Source: Chitinophaga jiangningensis (GTDB taxonomy: Bacteria; Bacteroidota; Bacteroidia; Chitinophagales; Chitinophagaceae). Taken from it: DNA of 64,000 nt. Of this stretch, positions 46,800 to 53,551 are shown piece after piece (the stretch's first letter is position 1; every line of letters begins with the position of its first letter). The stretch covers positions 186,001-250,000 of the forward strand of contig NZ_FRBL01000007.1 in the NCBI RefSeq assembly GCF_900142605.1, read 5' to 3'. The notes beneath the pieces were generated by a model that worked only from the letters and a program-made list of their open reading frames with translations, had not been told where the DNA came from and searched no databases. A program made the position numbers and the translations under genes.

Positions 46800-47714
46800 A
46801 TGGATAGAGTAGAATTAAGTTTCGATCAGGCTAAATCATGGATTAAGGACACCGAAGGTGTAATACAGCAACTCTTAAAATTTTCCACGCCCCTTAAACC
46901 TGGACTCCAGAAATTCCCTCAAACCATTAAAGACCTTTCCAAAGACGTATTTTCACTGTTGAGCGAAAGAAAGAAAGCGCTTGACAATACCAAAGCAGCT
47001 ATTAGGCACCATCTTTTATATGCTGAAACCGAACAGGCCCAGCATAACTTCCTATTTCTTGTGTTGAAGCTATACGCAGAGAATTGCCAACAGCTACAAG
47101 GTTTACGGGAACAGAAATTGCAAGCACAGGACCTTTACAAGCACGGCCCCAAAACGGTTACAGCTATTATTGACGATTCCCGGGATATGTTCCCTAACGG
47201 AGATGTTATTAACACGGTTGAAGAATTGGCGACCATCCTTGCATCCCTCCTTTCCTCTGCCCTGGATTATCCCAGATTGTTACTGGAGATTTTAAGCCTC
47301 GAATTTGGGCTTAAACCAGAAGAACTAAACACTTTATTACATGGAAATCCTGATTACCCTATACCAGTACCATTCCATCGATTCAAGAAGCAATTATGCC
47401 GGTCTACCGGGACTAACACAATCTATAGCCACAAATTAGCCTGGCAGGGCACCCAAAAGGAATTTGCCGAGCTTATTTTATCCCTTGAAAGCAAAGGTTG
47501 GATTAAGTCTATCGCCCCAGGGGAATTGACTGGTACGGTGCAAAGCCTGGTTTATAGTTTTGATTTATCCCAAACGCAAAAAGGAACTGCAACAGATGCC
47601 CAGCGAAGCCTTACACAGCTACTGAAACCCAGCGAGCGGGAAACCAAAGTATATACTAAACGGTATGATTGTAAGTTTCATAACATATTGCCAAACAAAG
47701 GTAAAACTGGATAA
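46800..47714 (+). CDS. Element protein of unknown function with RteC-like C-terminal segment
   Basis: 304 residues from the ATG at 46800. The first 120 residues are helical and charged, possibly coiled. Near residue 225 LAWQGTQKEFAELILSLESKGWI resembles the repeated element-control segment found in RteC-type proteins of Bacteroidota mobile elements; this is a weak resemblance. There is no signal peptide or catalytic motif. It stands alone between the integrase terminator and the HTH gene. Its position suggests a regulator or a mobilisation accessory. Confidence 0.6.
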   Translation: MDRVELSFDQAKSWIKDTEGVIQQLLKFSTPLKPGLQKFPQTIKDLSKDVFSLLSERKKALDNTKAAIRHHLLYAETEQAQHNFLFLVLKLYAENCQQLQGLREQKLQAQDLYKHGPKTVTAIIDDSRDMFPNGDVINTVEELATILASLLSSALDYPRLLLEILSLEFGLKPEELNTLLHGNPDYPIPVPFHRFKKQLCRSTGTNTIYSHKLAWQGTQKEFAELILSLESKGWIKSIAPGELTGTVQSLVYSFDLSQTQKGTATDAQRSLTQLLKPSERETKVYTKRYDCKFHNILPNKGKTG

Positions 47715-47777
47715 TCTGCATATCATAATCGGGCCTCAAACCTTGACAAACCTTATCATTTTGTAACTACTAACTAA

Positions 47778-47799
47778 CTACCGTAGTTGACTCCGGTAG
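47778..47799 (+). promoter_or_regulatory. Inverted repeat upstream of the HTH gene
   Basis: CTACCG (47778-47783) and CGGTAG (47794-47799) around a 10-bp spacer, about 44 bp before the ATG. It could be an operator bound by the HTH protein. Confidence 0.35.
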
Positions 47800-47842
47800 G
47801 GCTGTTGTTGTTCCTTTGCTGATATCAAAACTCAGTGAACAT

Positions 47843-48145
47843 ATGAACAACGACTTAATCCTCACGGCCCTGCCGTTAGACCAATTACGCCAGCTAATAG
47901 CCGACACCCTCAAATCAGAGCTTTCACAACTTTTGGAACAAAAGCCAAATGACACTAAGGAGGAATTAATAACAAGGAAAGAGGCCGCCAAGCTGTTAGG
48001 TATCTCCTTACCTACCCTTTTGGATTTCACCAAAACCGGCAAAATAACCGGCTACCGGATAGGCACACGAGTACGTTACAAGCGTAGGGAATTAATAGAG
48101 TCCCTAAAGCAAATTCAGGCTGCGAAATCACAAAGGAGGTTGTAA
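47843..48145 (+). CDS. MerR/AlpA-like helix-turn-helix protein (excisionase type)
   Basis: 100 residues from the ATG at 47843. The C-terminal half is an HTH_17 fold: TRKEAAKLLGISLPTLLDFTKTGKITGYRIGTRVRYKRREL. Proteins of this type act as excisionase or as the AlpA-like activator of integrase and replication genes in integrative elements. The N-terminal half is helical. The stop codon overlaps the ATG of the next reading frame by one base (TAATG), and an AGGAGG ribosome-binding site lies just before, indicating translational coupling with the replication gene. Confidence 0.85.
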   Translation: MNNDLILTALPLDQLRQLIADTLKSELSQLLEQKPNDTKEELITRKEAAKLLGISLPTLLDFTKTGKITGYRIGTRVRYKRRELIESLKQIQAAKSQRRL

Positions 48146-48378
48146 TGGAGGATAACAGCGCAAACAGAATCGTCCCGGATTTCACTAAACAGGATGCAAA
48201 AACATTTGCTCAGTTTGATAAACAAATTATCACACCTGATTTAATCCGGGACCATGCAAACCAGCTACTGCGGCCATCTTCCAATATAAGTCACCAGGAA
48301 ATAACGTGCCAATTGCTGAAAAAAGTTGAAAAACTGGATTTTCAGCAATTGGCTTACCCTGAAGTGCTAACTGCGTGA
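48145..48378 (+). CDS. N-terminal part of the split D5-type helicase gene
   Basis: 77 residues, started at an ATG behind AGGAGG (48134-48139) and coupled to the HTH gene. It ends at TGA 48376-48378 in a helical segment (KKVEKLDFQQLAYPEVLTA). The next frame continues the helix immediately (REQLADLQGKEG...), and that frame has no ATG for over 100 nt. Hence this looks like the N-terminus of the helicase below, separated by a +1 frameshift that is either a mutation, a sequencing error or a programmed shift at GCG-TGA-A. An independent small protein is less likely. Confidence 0.65.
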   Translation: MEDNSANRIVPDFTKQDAKTFAQFDKQIITPDLIRDHANQLLRPSSNISHQEITCQLLKKVEKLDFQQLAYPEVLTA

Positions 48379-48505
48379 ACAGCTGGCAGATTTACAAGGA
48401 AAAGAAGGCAATTCAGAAAGCAGCCAACAGGAATCAATCATTAGGCAAGAACTGAAAAAGAAACGCGTTAGTCAAAGGCATCTCCTGGTTATTTGTATTG
48501 AGGAA

Positions 48506-49738
48506 GTGTTACACCTCGCACATGCCAACGACTGGGGACTATGTAAACGCCACGATTTCATTTATGCTTACAATGGTGCCTACTGGAGTCTGTTAGCGGA
48601 GGACGAGCTAAAAGGATTCCTGGGAAATGCGGCCGAGTTAATGGGAGTAGACAAATACAGTGGTCGGCATTATCAGTTCAGAGAGCATTTGTATAAGCAA
48701 TTTCTTGCCTCCGCATATCTCCCTACGCCCTTACATCCGATCGGTGTTGTTTACATCAACCTTTTAAATGGCACATATGAAATCGGTCCAGATGGCACTA
48801 CACTACGCAGCTTCAGCCGGAATGACTTTTTAACCTATCAGTTACCGTTTGGTTATAATCCAGGAGCAAAGGCCCCTTTGTTTACCCAGTATCTTAATAC
48901 AGTACTTCCGGATATACAGCGACAACTGGTGTTAGCTGAGTACATCGGCTACCTCTTTATCGGCCCTGGCATTTTAAAGCTGGAAAAGGCGCTGCTTTTA
49001 TATGGTACAGGCGCTAATGGCAAATCGGTATTTTTCGAGGTCATTAGCGCCTTATTAGGCCCTGAAAACGTATGTAGCTATTCCTTACAGAGCTTAACCG
49101 ACAACACTGGCTATTATAGGGCTAAGTTGGCCAATAAGCTGGTAAACTATGCCAGCGAAATAAACGACAACCTGGAAGCAGCCATATTTAAACAGTTAGC
49201 ATCTGGGGAGCCAGTGGAAGCACGCCAACCCTATGGCCAGGCTTTCAACATGACGCACTATGCCAAATTGATTTTTAACTGCAATGAGCTGCCTGGCAAT
49301 GTAGAACATACACAGGCGTACTTCAGACGTTTTCTGATCATTCCTTTTGACGTAACAATTCCAGAGGCCCAGCAAGATAAAGAGCTTGCCCGGAAAATCA
49401 TTGGTACGGAGTTATCAGGCGTATTTAACTGGGTGCTTGAAGGCTTAAACCGGCTATTGCGCCAAAAGCGCTTTTCCGATTGTGAAGCTGCCCGGCTAAA
49501 AGTGGAGGAATACCAAAAGCAGTCGGACAGTGTAGCCATGTTTATAGAGGATGAAGGTTACAGGCCCTCATTAACCAGGTACTTACCATATAAACAAGTA
49601 TTTACAGCGTACCGGCTATATGCGACAGATAACGGTTACCGCCCCTGCTCTACCAAAACTTTTACCGAACGGCTTCGGCGGCACGCTTACAGCATAGAAC
49701 GAAGGACCGCCGGAATGGTCATCTATATGGAAAAATAA
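48506..49738 (+). CDS. D5/P4-family primase-helicase (replication protein), frame-shifted from its N-terminus
   Basis: 410 residues counted from a GTG at 48506, but the frame is open back to 48371 and probably continues the preceding 77-residue frame. It has a D5_N-like region, then a superfamily 3 helicase core: Walker A GTGANGKS at residues 167-174, ANKLVNYASEIND near 210 as the Walker B region, and IFNCNELPG near 250 as the sensor motif. A winged-helix tail ends the protein. Enzymes of this type unwind DNA at the origin of phages, satellites and plasmids. It is followed by the zinc-finger/Toprim-like gene, together a plausible self-replication module. Confidence 0.85.
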   Translation: MLHLAHANDWGLCKRHDFIYAYNGAYWSLLAEDELKGFLGNAAELMGVDKYSGRHYQFREHLYKQFLASAYLPTPLHPIGVVYINLLNGTYEIGPDGTTLRSFSRNDFLTYQLPFGYNPGAKAPLFTQYLNTVLPDIQRQLVLAEYIGYLFIGPGILKLEKALLLYGTGANGKSVFFEVISALLGPENVCSYSLQSLTDNTGYYRAKLANKLVNYASEINDNLEAAIFKQLASGEPVEARQPYGQAFNMTHYAKLIFNCNELPGNVEHTQAYFRRFLIIPFDVTIPEAQQDKELARKIIGTELSGVFNWVLEGLNRLLRQKRFSDCEAARLKVEEYQKQSDSVAMFIEDEGYRPSLTRYLPYKQVFTAYRLYATDNGYRPCSTKTFTERLRRHAYSIERRTAGMVIYMEK

Positions 49739-49830
49739 TTGTTTCCCCTGGTCCTACATACTCTACATATCCTACATGCCTAAATGTAGTGTATGCAGGC
49801 TATGTAGGGCCGTACAAACACTTTTTATTT

Positions 49831-51069
49831 ATGTCTGGCTTTAGATATATACTGGAACGTGGGAGTAAAAAACATACCTGTCCTGCATGTGGAAGGAAAA
49901 CCTTTGTTGTGTACATTGACACAATGACTAACCAGGCAGTTACCGGCGATTATGGAAGATGTGACCGGGAGGTGAATTGTGGATATTTTCGGAAGCCTGG
50001 CCATGTACCGGCATTCATACCCTCAGCTATTAAGGTCAACCCAGCACCAGCTGTTAACATCCCGGTTGAGATTTTAAAACAGTATCGTACTAGCTATAGT
50101 GGAAATTCCTTTGTGCAATACCTGGCTAAATTGTTTGGTGCTGACATCGCTTCGGAGCTGGTTACACGTTACCAAATAGGCACATCAAATAACCGCTGGC
50201 CGGGCGCTGCGATATTCTGGTTTATTAACCAAGCCGGGGAAATAAGGGCCGGCCAGGTAAAGCTGTTTGATCATGACGGACACACTGCCAAATACCAGGA
50301 TAAAGAAGGTAATGTAAAAAGTGCTACCACCTGGATTCATAGTATTTTACAAAGGGGCTTTATGCTAAAGAAACAGCCACTACCTACATGGCTTGAAAGT
50401 TACACACAACAAAGCGGCTCATATATATCCTGTCTGTTTGGTGAGCAGCTACTCAAGCAGGATAAAACCAAGCCAGTTGCCATAGTTGAAGCGCCGGCAA
50501 CTGCTATCGTGGCCAGTGTGTATATGCCGGAATTTATTTGGTTGGCAGCTGGCAGTTTGTCTTATCTCAATAGCGAACGAACTAAGGCCCTGCATGGTAG
50601 GAAGGTGGTGTTATTCCCTGACCTTTCAACAGATGGCAAGGCATTTATCAGATGGCAGCAGGTGGCAAAAGAGCTTTCCAATTTCATGTTTATTCAGGTT
50701 TCGGATATCCTGGAACTGCATGCAACCGAAGATGACCGGCAAAAGGGGTGTGATTTACGTGATTTTTTGACTCACTTGAAACCCGCTATAGGGAAGGATT
50801 CAGAGGGAAATTTGTTGAAAGTAACCTTACAAAACCTGACATTTGAAATAAAATCACTCGTAGCGGTTTCGTGCCCTGGAAAATATACTGATGGATTGCA
50901 GCTTGTCACCTTTGAGATGGTGGGAGGTGGGCACTGTGAAGCTATTGTGGACGGTAGCGGGGAGTTTTACAGTGGGGAATTTTCCGAGTCCTTAAAAAGG
51001 ATGTGGGGGAATGATTTTAAAATTGGACAGGCTGGAAATGCCGATTGCTGGTTATCAATTAAGTGTTGA
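49831..51069 (+). CDS. DUF6371-like zinc-finger and Toprim-like replication protein
   Basis: 412 residues from the ATG at 49831 (the frame opens 14 codons earlier at another ATG). The N-terminus has a zinc-ribbon pattern, C17-x2-C20 and C44-x5-C50, as in CHC2-type primases. Around residue 215 VAIVEAPATAIVAS followed by KVVLFPDLSTDGKAF resembles Toprim motifs (Glu, then Asp-x-Asp-like). This fits the DUF6371 proteins found in Bacteroidota mobile elements. It is likely the primase partner of the helicase upstream; catalysis is inferred, and the second motif is DLSTD rather than a strict DxD. Confidence 0.7.
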   Translation: MSGFRYILERGSKKHTCPACGRKTFVVYIDTMTNQAVTGDYGRCDREVNCGYFRKPGHVPAFIPSAIKVNPAPAVNIPVEILKQYRTSYSGNSFVQYLAKLFGADIASELVTRYQIGTSNNRWPGAAIFWFINQAGEIRAGQVKLFDHDGHTAKYQDKEGNVKSATTWIHSILQRGFMLKKQPLPTWLESYTQQSGSYISCLFGEQLLKQDKTKPVAIVEAPATAIVASVYMPEFIWLAAGSLSYLNSERTKALHGRKVVLFPDLSTDGKAFIRWQQVAKELSNFMFIQVSDILELHATEDDRQKGCDLRDFLTHLKPAIGKDSEGNLLKVTLQNLTFEIKSLVAVSCPGKYTDGLQLVTFEMVGGGHCEAIVDGSGEFYSGEFSESLKRMWGNDFKIGQAGNADCWLSIKC

Positions 51070-51140
51070 AGAATGCCAAGATTTTTCCGATATCTATTGC
51101 GCGGGAAGGTTTTTTATCGGTCAATACGCACGCGTGAAAA

Positions 51141-51485
51141 TCATAATTGTCGAACTCTAATTTTCTTAGGGGTAAGGGTTGCAAATACAGGCTTTTTAAG
51201 CTGGGTTGATTTTAATAAAATAACTAATGCCTCAGCAATTTCTTCATATTCATAGAAAGCATAACGCAGAAAGAGAACACTTAAATCTTTCACATGGTGG
51301 GCAAATACCCACTCACCAAAATCTTTGTCCTCAGTAAGTAAAAAATAGTCATTTTTTAAAGCCCATTGGATAACTTCCTCGTCCTTAATTCCTTTATTCA
51401 ATTCAGTGATCGAAACGACTTCAAAGCCATTTTCACGAAGGAATTGCACTATGTGTGTGTGAATATTCTCGTCAGCCAGGATCAT
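51141..51485 (-). CDS. DUF5615 PIN-like toxin
   Basis: 114 residues. It begins ILADENIHTHIVQFLRENGFEV, with the acidic pair typical of the N-terminal PIN-like strand, and has LLTEDKDFGEW near residue 50. DUF5615 proteins are predicted RNases of VapC45/Mut7-C type. The ATG overlaps the stop of the DUF433 gene (ATGA), the classic coupling of antitoxin and toxin. In the element it likely acts as an addiction module. Confidence 0.85.
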   Translation of the reverse strand: MILADENIHTHIVQFLRENGFEVVSITELNKGIKDEEVIQWALKNDYFLLTEDKDFGEWVFAHHVKDLSVLFLRYAFYEYEEIAEALVILLKSTQLKKPVFATLTPKKIRVRQL

Positions 51486-51715
51486 GCTACAGCGATAATT
51501 GTTTCGTTACCGATAGCATCCGAAGCATAGGCAAGCACTGCACTGATTGACTCAATAGTCAAAGCGGGATATGCTTTTATTAAGTCTTGTGGGGATGCAC
51601 CCTCTGAAAGTCGTTGCAATACCAATGCTACTGTAATTCTTGTGCCCTTTATAACAGGCTTACCAAGCATCACATTACTATTAGATTCTATATAGTTTAA
51701 GTAATTCATCATCAT
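51482..51715 (-). CDS. DUF433 antitoxin
   Basis: 77 residues. MLGKPVIKGTRITVALVLQRLSEG is the DUF433 (VapB45-type) signature, followed by a helix-turn-helix-like LIKAYPALTIESISAVLAYASD. It neutralises the DUF5615 partner and probably represses the pair. Translation is coupled to the toxin by a 4-nt overlap. Confidence 0.88.
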   Translation of the reverse strand: MMMNYLNYIESNSNVMLGKPVIKGTRITVALVLQRLSEGASPQDLIKAYPALTIESISAVLAYASDAIGNETIIAVA

Positions 51716-51766
51716 AGTTTATATCCAAATTTAAACATTTCTAGGTAACAACATTAGTTTGATAAT

Positions 51767-52012
51767 TCAAATTGGGCCTTCGACTGCCTTAAAGAGATTA
51801 CTTACCAGATCTGTTACCTCTACGTTTAACCCTGCAGCAAGTTTAAAGACAGTGGGAAGATTCACGTTCTTTTTACCATTCTCAATCTTAGATAAGGCTC
51901 CTTCACTAATCCCAGTAGCAACCTCAATATCCAATAATGTCAATTCGTTTCTCTCTCGAATTGAGCGTACCCGCTCGCCAAATGATTTTCTAAGTTTTTC
52001 TTCGTCTATCAT
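51767..52012 (-). CDS. XRE-family repressor of the element
   Basis: 81 residues, nearly all one helix-turn-helix domain: LTLLDIEVATGISEGALSKIENGKKNVNLPTVFKLAAGL. It is divergent from the small conserved gene at 52124, with a 34-bp perfect palindrome between them, so it is likely the switch repressor of the right-end operon and of itself. A diverged counterpart lies at 52901-53134 outside the element. Confidence 0.88.
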   Translation of the reverse strand: MIDEEKLRKSFGERVRSIRERNELTLLDIEVATGISEGALSKIENGKKNVNLPTVFKLAAGLNVEVTDLVSNLFKAVEGPI

Positions 52013-52037
52013 CTAACCAAATTGAGAGAAAAACTCA

Positions 52038-52071
52038 TTTAAAATCTTGCTCGATCGAGCAAGATTTTAAA
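52038..52071. promoter_or_regulatory. 34-bp perfect palindrome, candidate XRE operator
   Basis: The half-site is TTTAAAATCTTGCTCGA, repeated inverted with no spacer. It lies between the XRE gene and a TATATTTG promoter element (52081-52088), where a bound repressor would block transcription. Confidence 0.8.
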
Positions 52072-52080
52072 AAGAACGCC

Positions 52081-52088
52081 TATATTTG
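52081..52088 (+). promoter_or_regulatory. Promoter -7 element for the small conserved gene
   Basis: TATATTTG matches TAnnTTTG, 36 nt before the ATG at 52124 and 10 bp after the palindrome. Confidence 0.6.
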
Positions 52089-52123
52089 ACCTAATTTTTC
52101 TTTACTTAACCAAAACCACCCCC

Positions 52124-52456
52124 ATGGCTAAACGTCCCAAAAAGCCCAGGACCAAAAATTACCTGGCAAATTTGCACCTGCTAACCACCCGCTTTCCCGT
52201 TCTATTCCGGGAACGTGTATGCATTGAATGCAAGTGGAGTACACCAACCTTTTACCGTAAAACCAAACTTCAGGACAGCATCAGCACAAAAACCGATCAG
52301 GTAGAAATGGTACTTTCAAACGCCGAAATGGAGAAAATTGAGGGTATTATGTCAGAAATGTTAATTATGCTGAATCAAAAGCAGCGGATATACGCCCGAA
52401 GGCATAAGACCGTTTTGGACACATTACAGAAACAACTGGATCATGCAACAGCCTGA
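52124..52456 (+). CDS. Small basic protein with the ECKW motif (copy 1)
   Basis: 110 residues, basic at the N-terminus. The core FRERVCxECKWSxPTFYRK (residues 28-46) is shared with the copy at 53552, along with LSNAExxKI further on. WSxPTFYRK looks like a recognition helix, so DNA binding is plausible, but no family was recognised. It is divergent from the XRE repressor and under a palindromic operator. Its 3' end overlaps the next gene by 14 nt. It may be the anti-repressor or activator of the element's right module. Confidence 0.7.
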   Translation: MAKRPKKPRTKNYLANLHLLTTRFPVLFRERVCIECKWSTPTFYRKTKLQDSISTKTDQVEMVLSNAEMEKIEGIMSEMLIMLNQKQRIYARRHKTVLDTLQKQLDHATA

Positions 52457-52646
52457 GTACATACAGCAGTTAGAAACTGAGTTGAGAATTTATAAATCAC
52501 TTCTCCGCTCAATGGTGCTGATACTGGCAGCGGTTGCCGGCATTTCCCTGTATGCAAATGTGAAGTTCAAGATTGAAGCTGAAAGGAGCTTTAAACAGGT
52601 TGTTAAACCAACCACCCAAGGGTTTTCCGCTATTACGGGGCGGTAA
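52443..52646 (+). CDS. Small single-span membrane protein
   Basis: 67 residues. A helical polar N-terminus (about 22 residues), one membrane helix (SMVLILAAVAGISLYANV), then a basic tail. It starts inside the preceding gene (14-nt overlap), so the two are translationally coupled. No family recognised. It is the last gene before attR and is followed by a terminator. Confidence 0.6.
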   Translation: MQQPEYIQQLETELRIYKSLLRSMVLILAAVAGISLYANVKFKIEAERSFKQVVKPTTQGFSAITGR

Positions 52647-52651
52647 TCCCG

Positions 52652-52682
52652 AAAAGGCGTTAGTTTATACTAACCCTTTTTT
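52652..52682 (+). terminator. Terminator of the right-end operon
   Basis: AAAAGG(c)GTTAGT pairs with ACTAACCCTTTT around a TTAT loop, with one bulge, and continues into a T-run. Confidence 0.75.
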
Positions 52683-52700
52683 ATGGACTCCATTAATTTT

Positions 52701-52719
52701 CCCCAAAACCGTACCCCAA
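52701..52719 (+). repeat. Right-end CCCCA repeats, candidate integrase arm sites
   Basis: CCCCAAAAC (52701-52709) and CCCCAA (52714-52719), matching the left-end pair at 45294-45311 with one base more in the spacer. Confidence 0.5.
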
Positions 52720-52778
52720 CGTTGAAATTAATCATCTAACAATATATAAATCAATTAATTATGAACAACGTTACTAAC

Positions 52779-52792
52779 CTTGTCCGGGCTAC
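52779..52792 (+). repeat. attR core
   Basis: CTTGTCCGGGCTAC, identical to the tRNA-Arg 3' end at 45163-45176; it marks the right boundary of the element. Confidence 0.9.
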
Positions 52793-52802
52793 CACTCAAT
52801 CG

Positions 52803-52840
52803 CCGCAAACGCAATACAGTATTGCATTTGCGGTTTTTTT
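52803..52840 (+). terminator. Displaced tRNA-Arg terminator
   Basis: CCGCAAA-C-GCAAT pairs with ATTGC-A-TTTGCGG (one mismatch), then seven T. Located 10 bp beyond attR; in the empty site it would directly follow the tRNA. Confidence 0.85.
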
Positions 52841-52900
52841 ATTTTAGGGCGGTTGTCATTTTTGTTGTCAGAAACTATGTTTCTACTCAACTGCCCCTTT

Positions 52901-53134
52901 TCATTCTAAATCAAAATTCAATAATTCCTTTGGTGGTATATCCAGCCCCTTTGCCAGTTCTGTAATAGTAATTAGCGTTACGTTTACCTCTCCCCTTTCC
53001 ATAGCGCCAATCTTACTATAGTCAACCCTGCACCTATGCGATAGCTGGCGCTGGCTTAAATCCTTTTCATTACGCAGTTTGGCCAGATGCATTCCAAACC
53101 GTTTGATTATCTCTTTATCTTCTTCGTTAATCAT
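52901..53134 (-). CDS. XRE-family regulator (second module)
   Basis: 77 residues. HTH: LSQRQLSHRCRVDYSKIGAMERGEVNVTLITITELAKGL. It faces a gene for a second ECKW protein across an inverted repeat, the same arrangement as at 51767-52456, but it lies outside attR. The similarity to the first XRE protein is modest. Likely a remnant or accreted module of a related element. Confidence 0.85.
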   Translation of the reverse strand: MINEEDKEIIKRFGMHLAKLRNEKDLSQRQLSHRCRVDYSKIGAMERGEVNVTLITITELAKGLDIPPKELLNFDLE

Positions 53135-53180
53135 CCGGGTAAATGTTGATTAACACAAAGCATCAAAGAAATTGTAAAAA

Positions 53181-53206
53181 AATTGCGTACTAACAAGTAC
53201 GCAATT
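53181..53206. promoter_or_regulatory. Inverted repeat, candidate operator of the second XRE regulator
   Basis: AATTGCGTACT and AGTACGCAATT around AACA. A TATTTTTG element starts 12 bp further on (53218-53225), close to the geometry of the first module. Confidence 0.7.
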
Positions 53207-53307
53207 GATATTTTCATTATTTTTGTAGCGTCATCTTTTTTGATAACCTCGTTAAAAATTGACCTACAATTATATGAAGTACAGCAATAACAGTCCTTAG
53301 CAAGACG

Positions 53308-53315
53308 TATATTTG
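53308..53315 (+). promoter_or_regulatory. Promoter -7 element ahead of the structured region
   Basis: TATATTTG matches TAnnTTTG; transcription from it would begin roughly 35-40 nt before the structured element at 53358. Confidence 0.45.
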
Positions 53316-53357
53316 CAGGCATATAAGGAAATTTAAGCGTGTTTGCTTTACTCTCTA

Positions 53358-53466
53358 ATCAGAAAACTACGACCTTTCAAGACTACGAGAGAATAAGGTA
53401 AATCGCCTGTACCATATTGGTGTGGGCGTTCTTATTTCGTAGTCGGGGTGTCGTAGCCCTTCTGAT
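53358..53466 (+). ncRNA. Highly structured 109-nt element, putative RNA
   Basis: Nested pairings seen by hand: ATCAGAA (53358-53364) with TTCTGAT (53460-53466); CTACGAC (53367-53373) with GTCGTAG (53450-53456); GACTACGA (53381-53388) with TCGTAGTC (53437-53444); AATAAG (53392-53397) with CTTATT (53431-53436); and a distal 10-bp stem 53404-53413 with 53419-53428 containing three G-T pairs, loop ATATT. The G-T pairs fold better as plus-strand RNA. ACTACGA occurs twice on the 5' side and TCGTAG twice on the 3' side, so alternative pairings exist. A T-run follows at 53489. No family recognised; a DNA-level site is the alternative. Confidence 0.55.
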
Positions 53467-53551
53467 ACGGTAGGAACCAACCCGCACCTTTTTTATGCCC
53501 TCCCCTTTTGAACCTAACAGCATTGTTTATACCCATATATTTCTCCAACTA

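Larger units (their letters stand above)
45163..52792 (+). mobile_element. Compact integrative element in tRNA-Arg (satellite-like)
   Basis: About 7.6 kb bounded by a 14-bp direct repeat (45163-45176 and 52779-52792) that includes the tRNA 3' end. Both ends carry similar CCCCAAAAC...CCCCAA motifs. Gene order: tyrosine integrase, unknown protein, AlpA/MerR-like HTH, split D5-type helicase, Zn-finger/Toprim-like protein, DUF5615/DUF433 toxin-antitoxin, XRE repressor, small conserved protein, single-TM protein. There is no relaxase, type IV secretion, capsid, terminase or resistance gene. The layout (integrase, small HTH, replication genes, tRNA target) resembles phage satellites such as PICI or P4, or a minimal mobilizable element; which it is cannot be decided here. 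Confidence 0.85.

Noticed and set aside
45163..52792. Integrative conjugative element
   Set aside because: No relaxase, coupling protein or conjugation genes are visible; the size is far below known elements of that type.
53358..53466. Retron RNA or integron attC site as an explanation of the structured element
   Set aside because: There is no reverse transcriptase or integron integrase nearby, and the attC core sequences GTTRRRY/RYYYAAC are missing at the stem ends.
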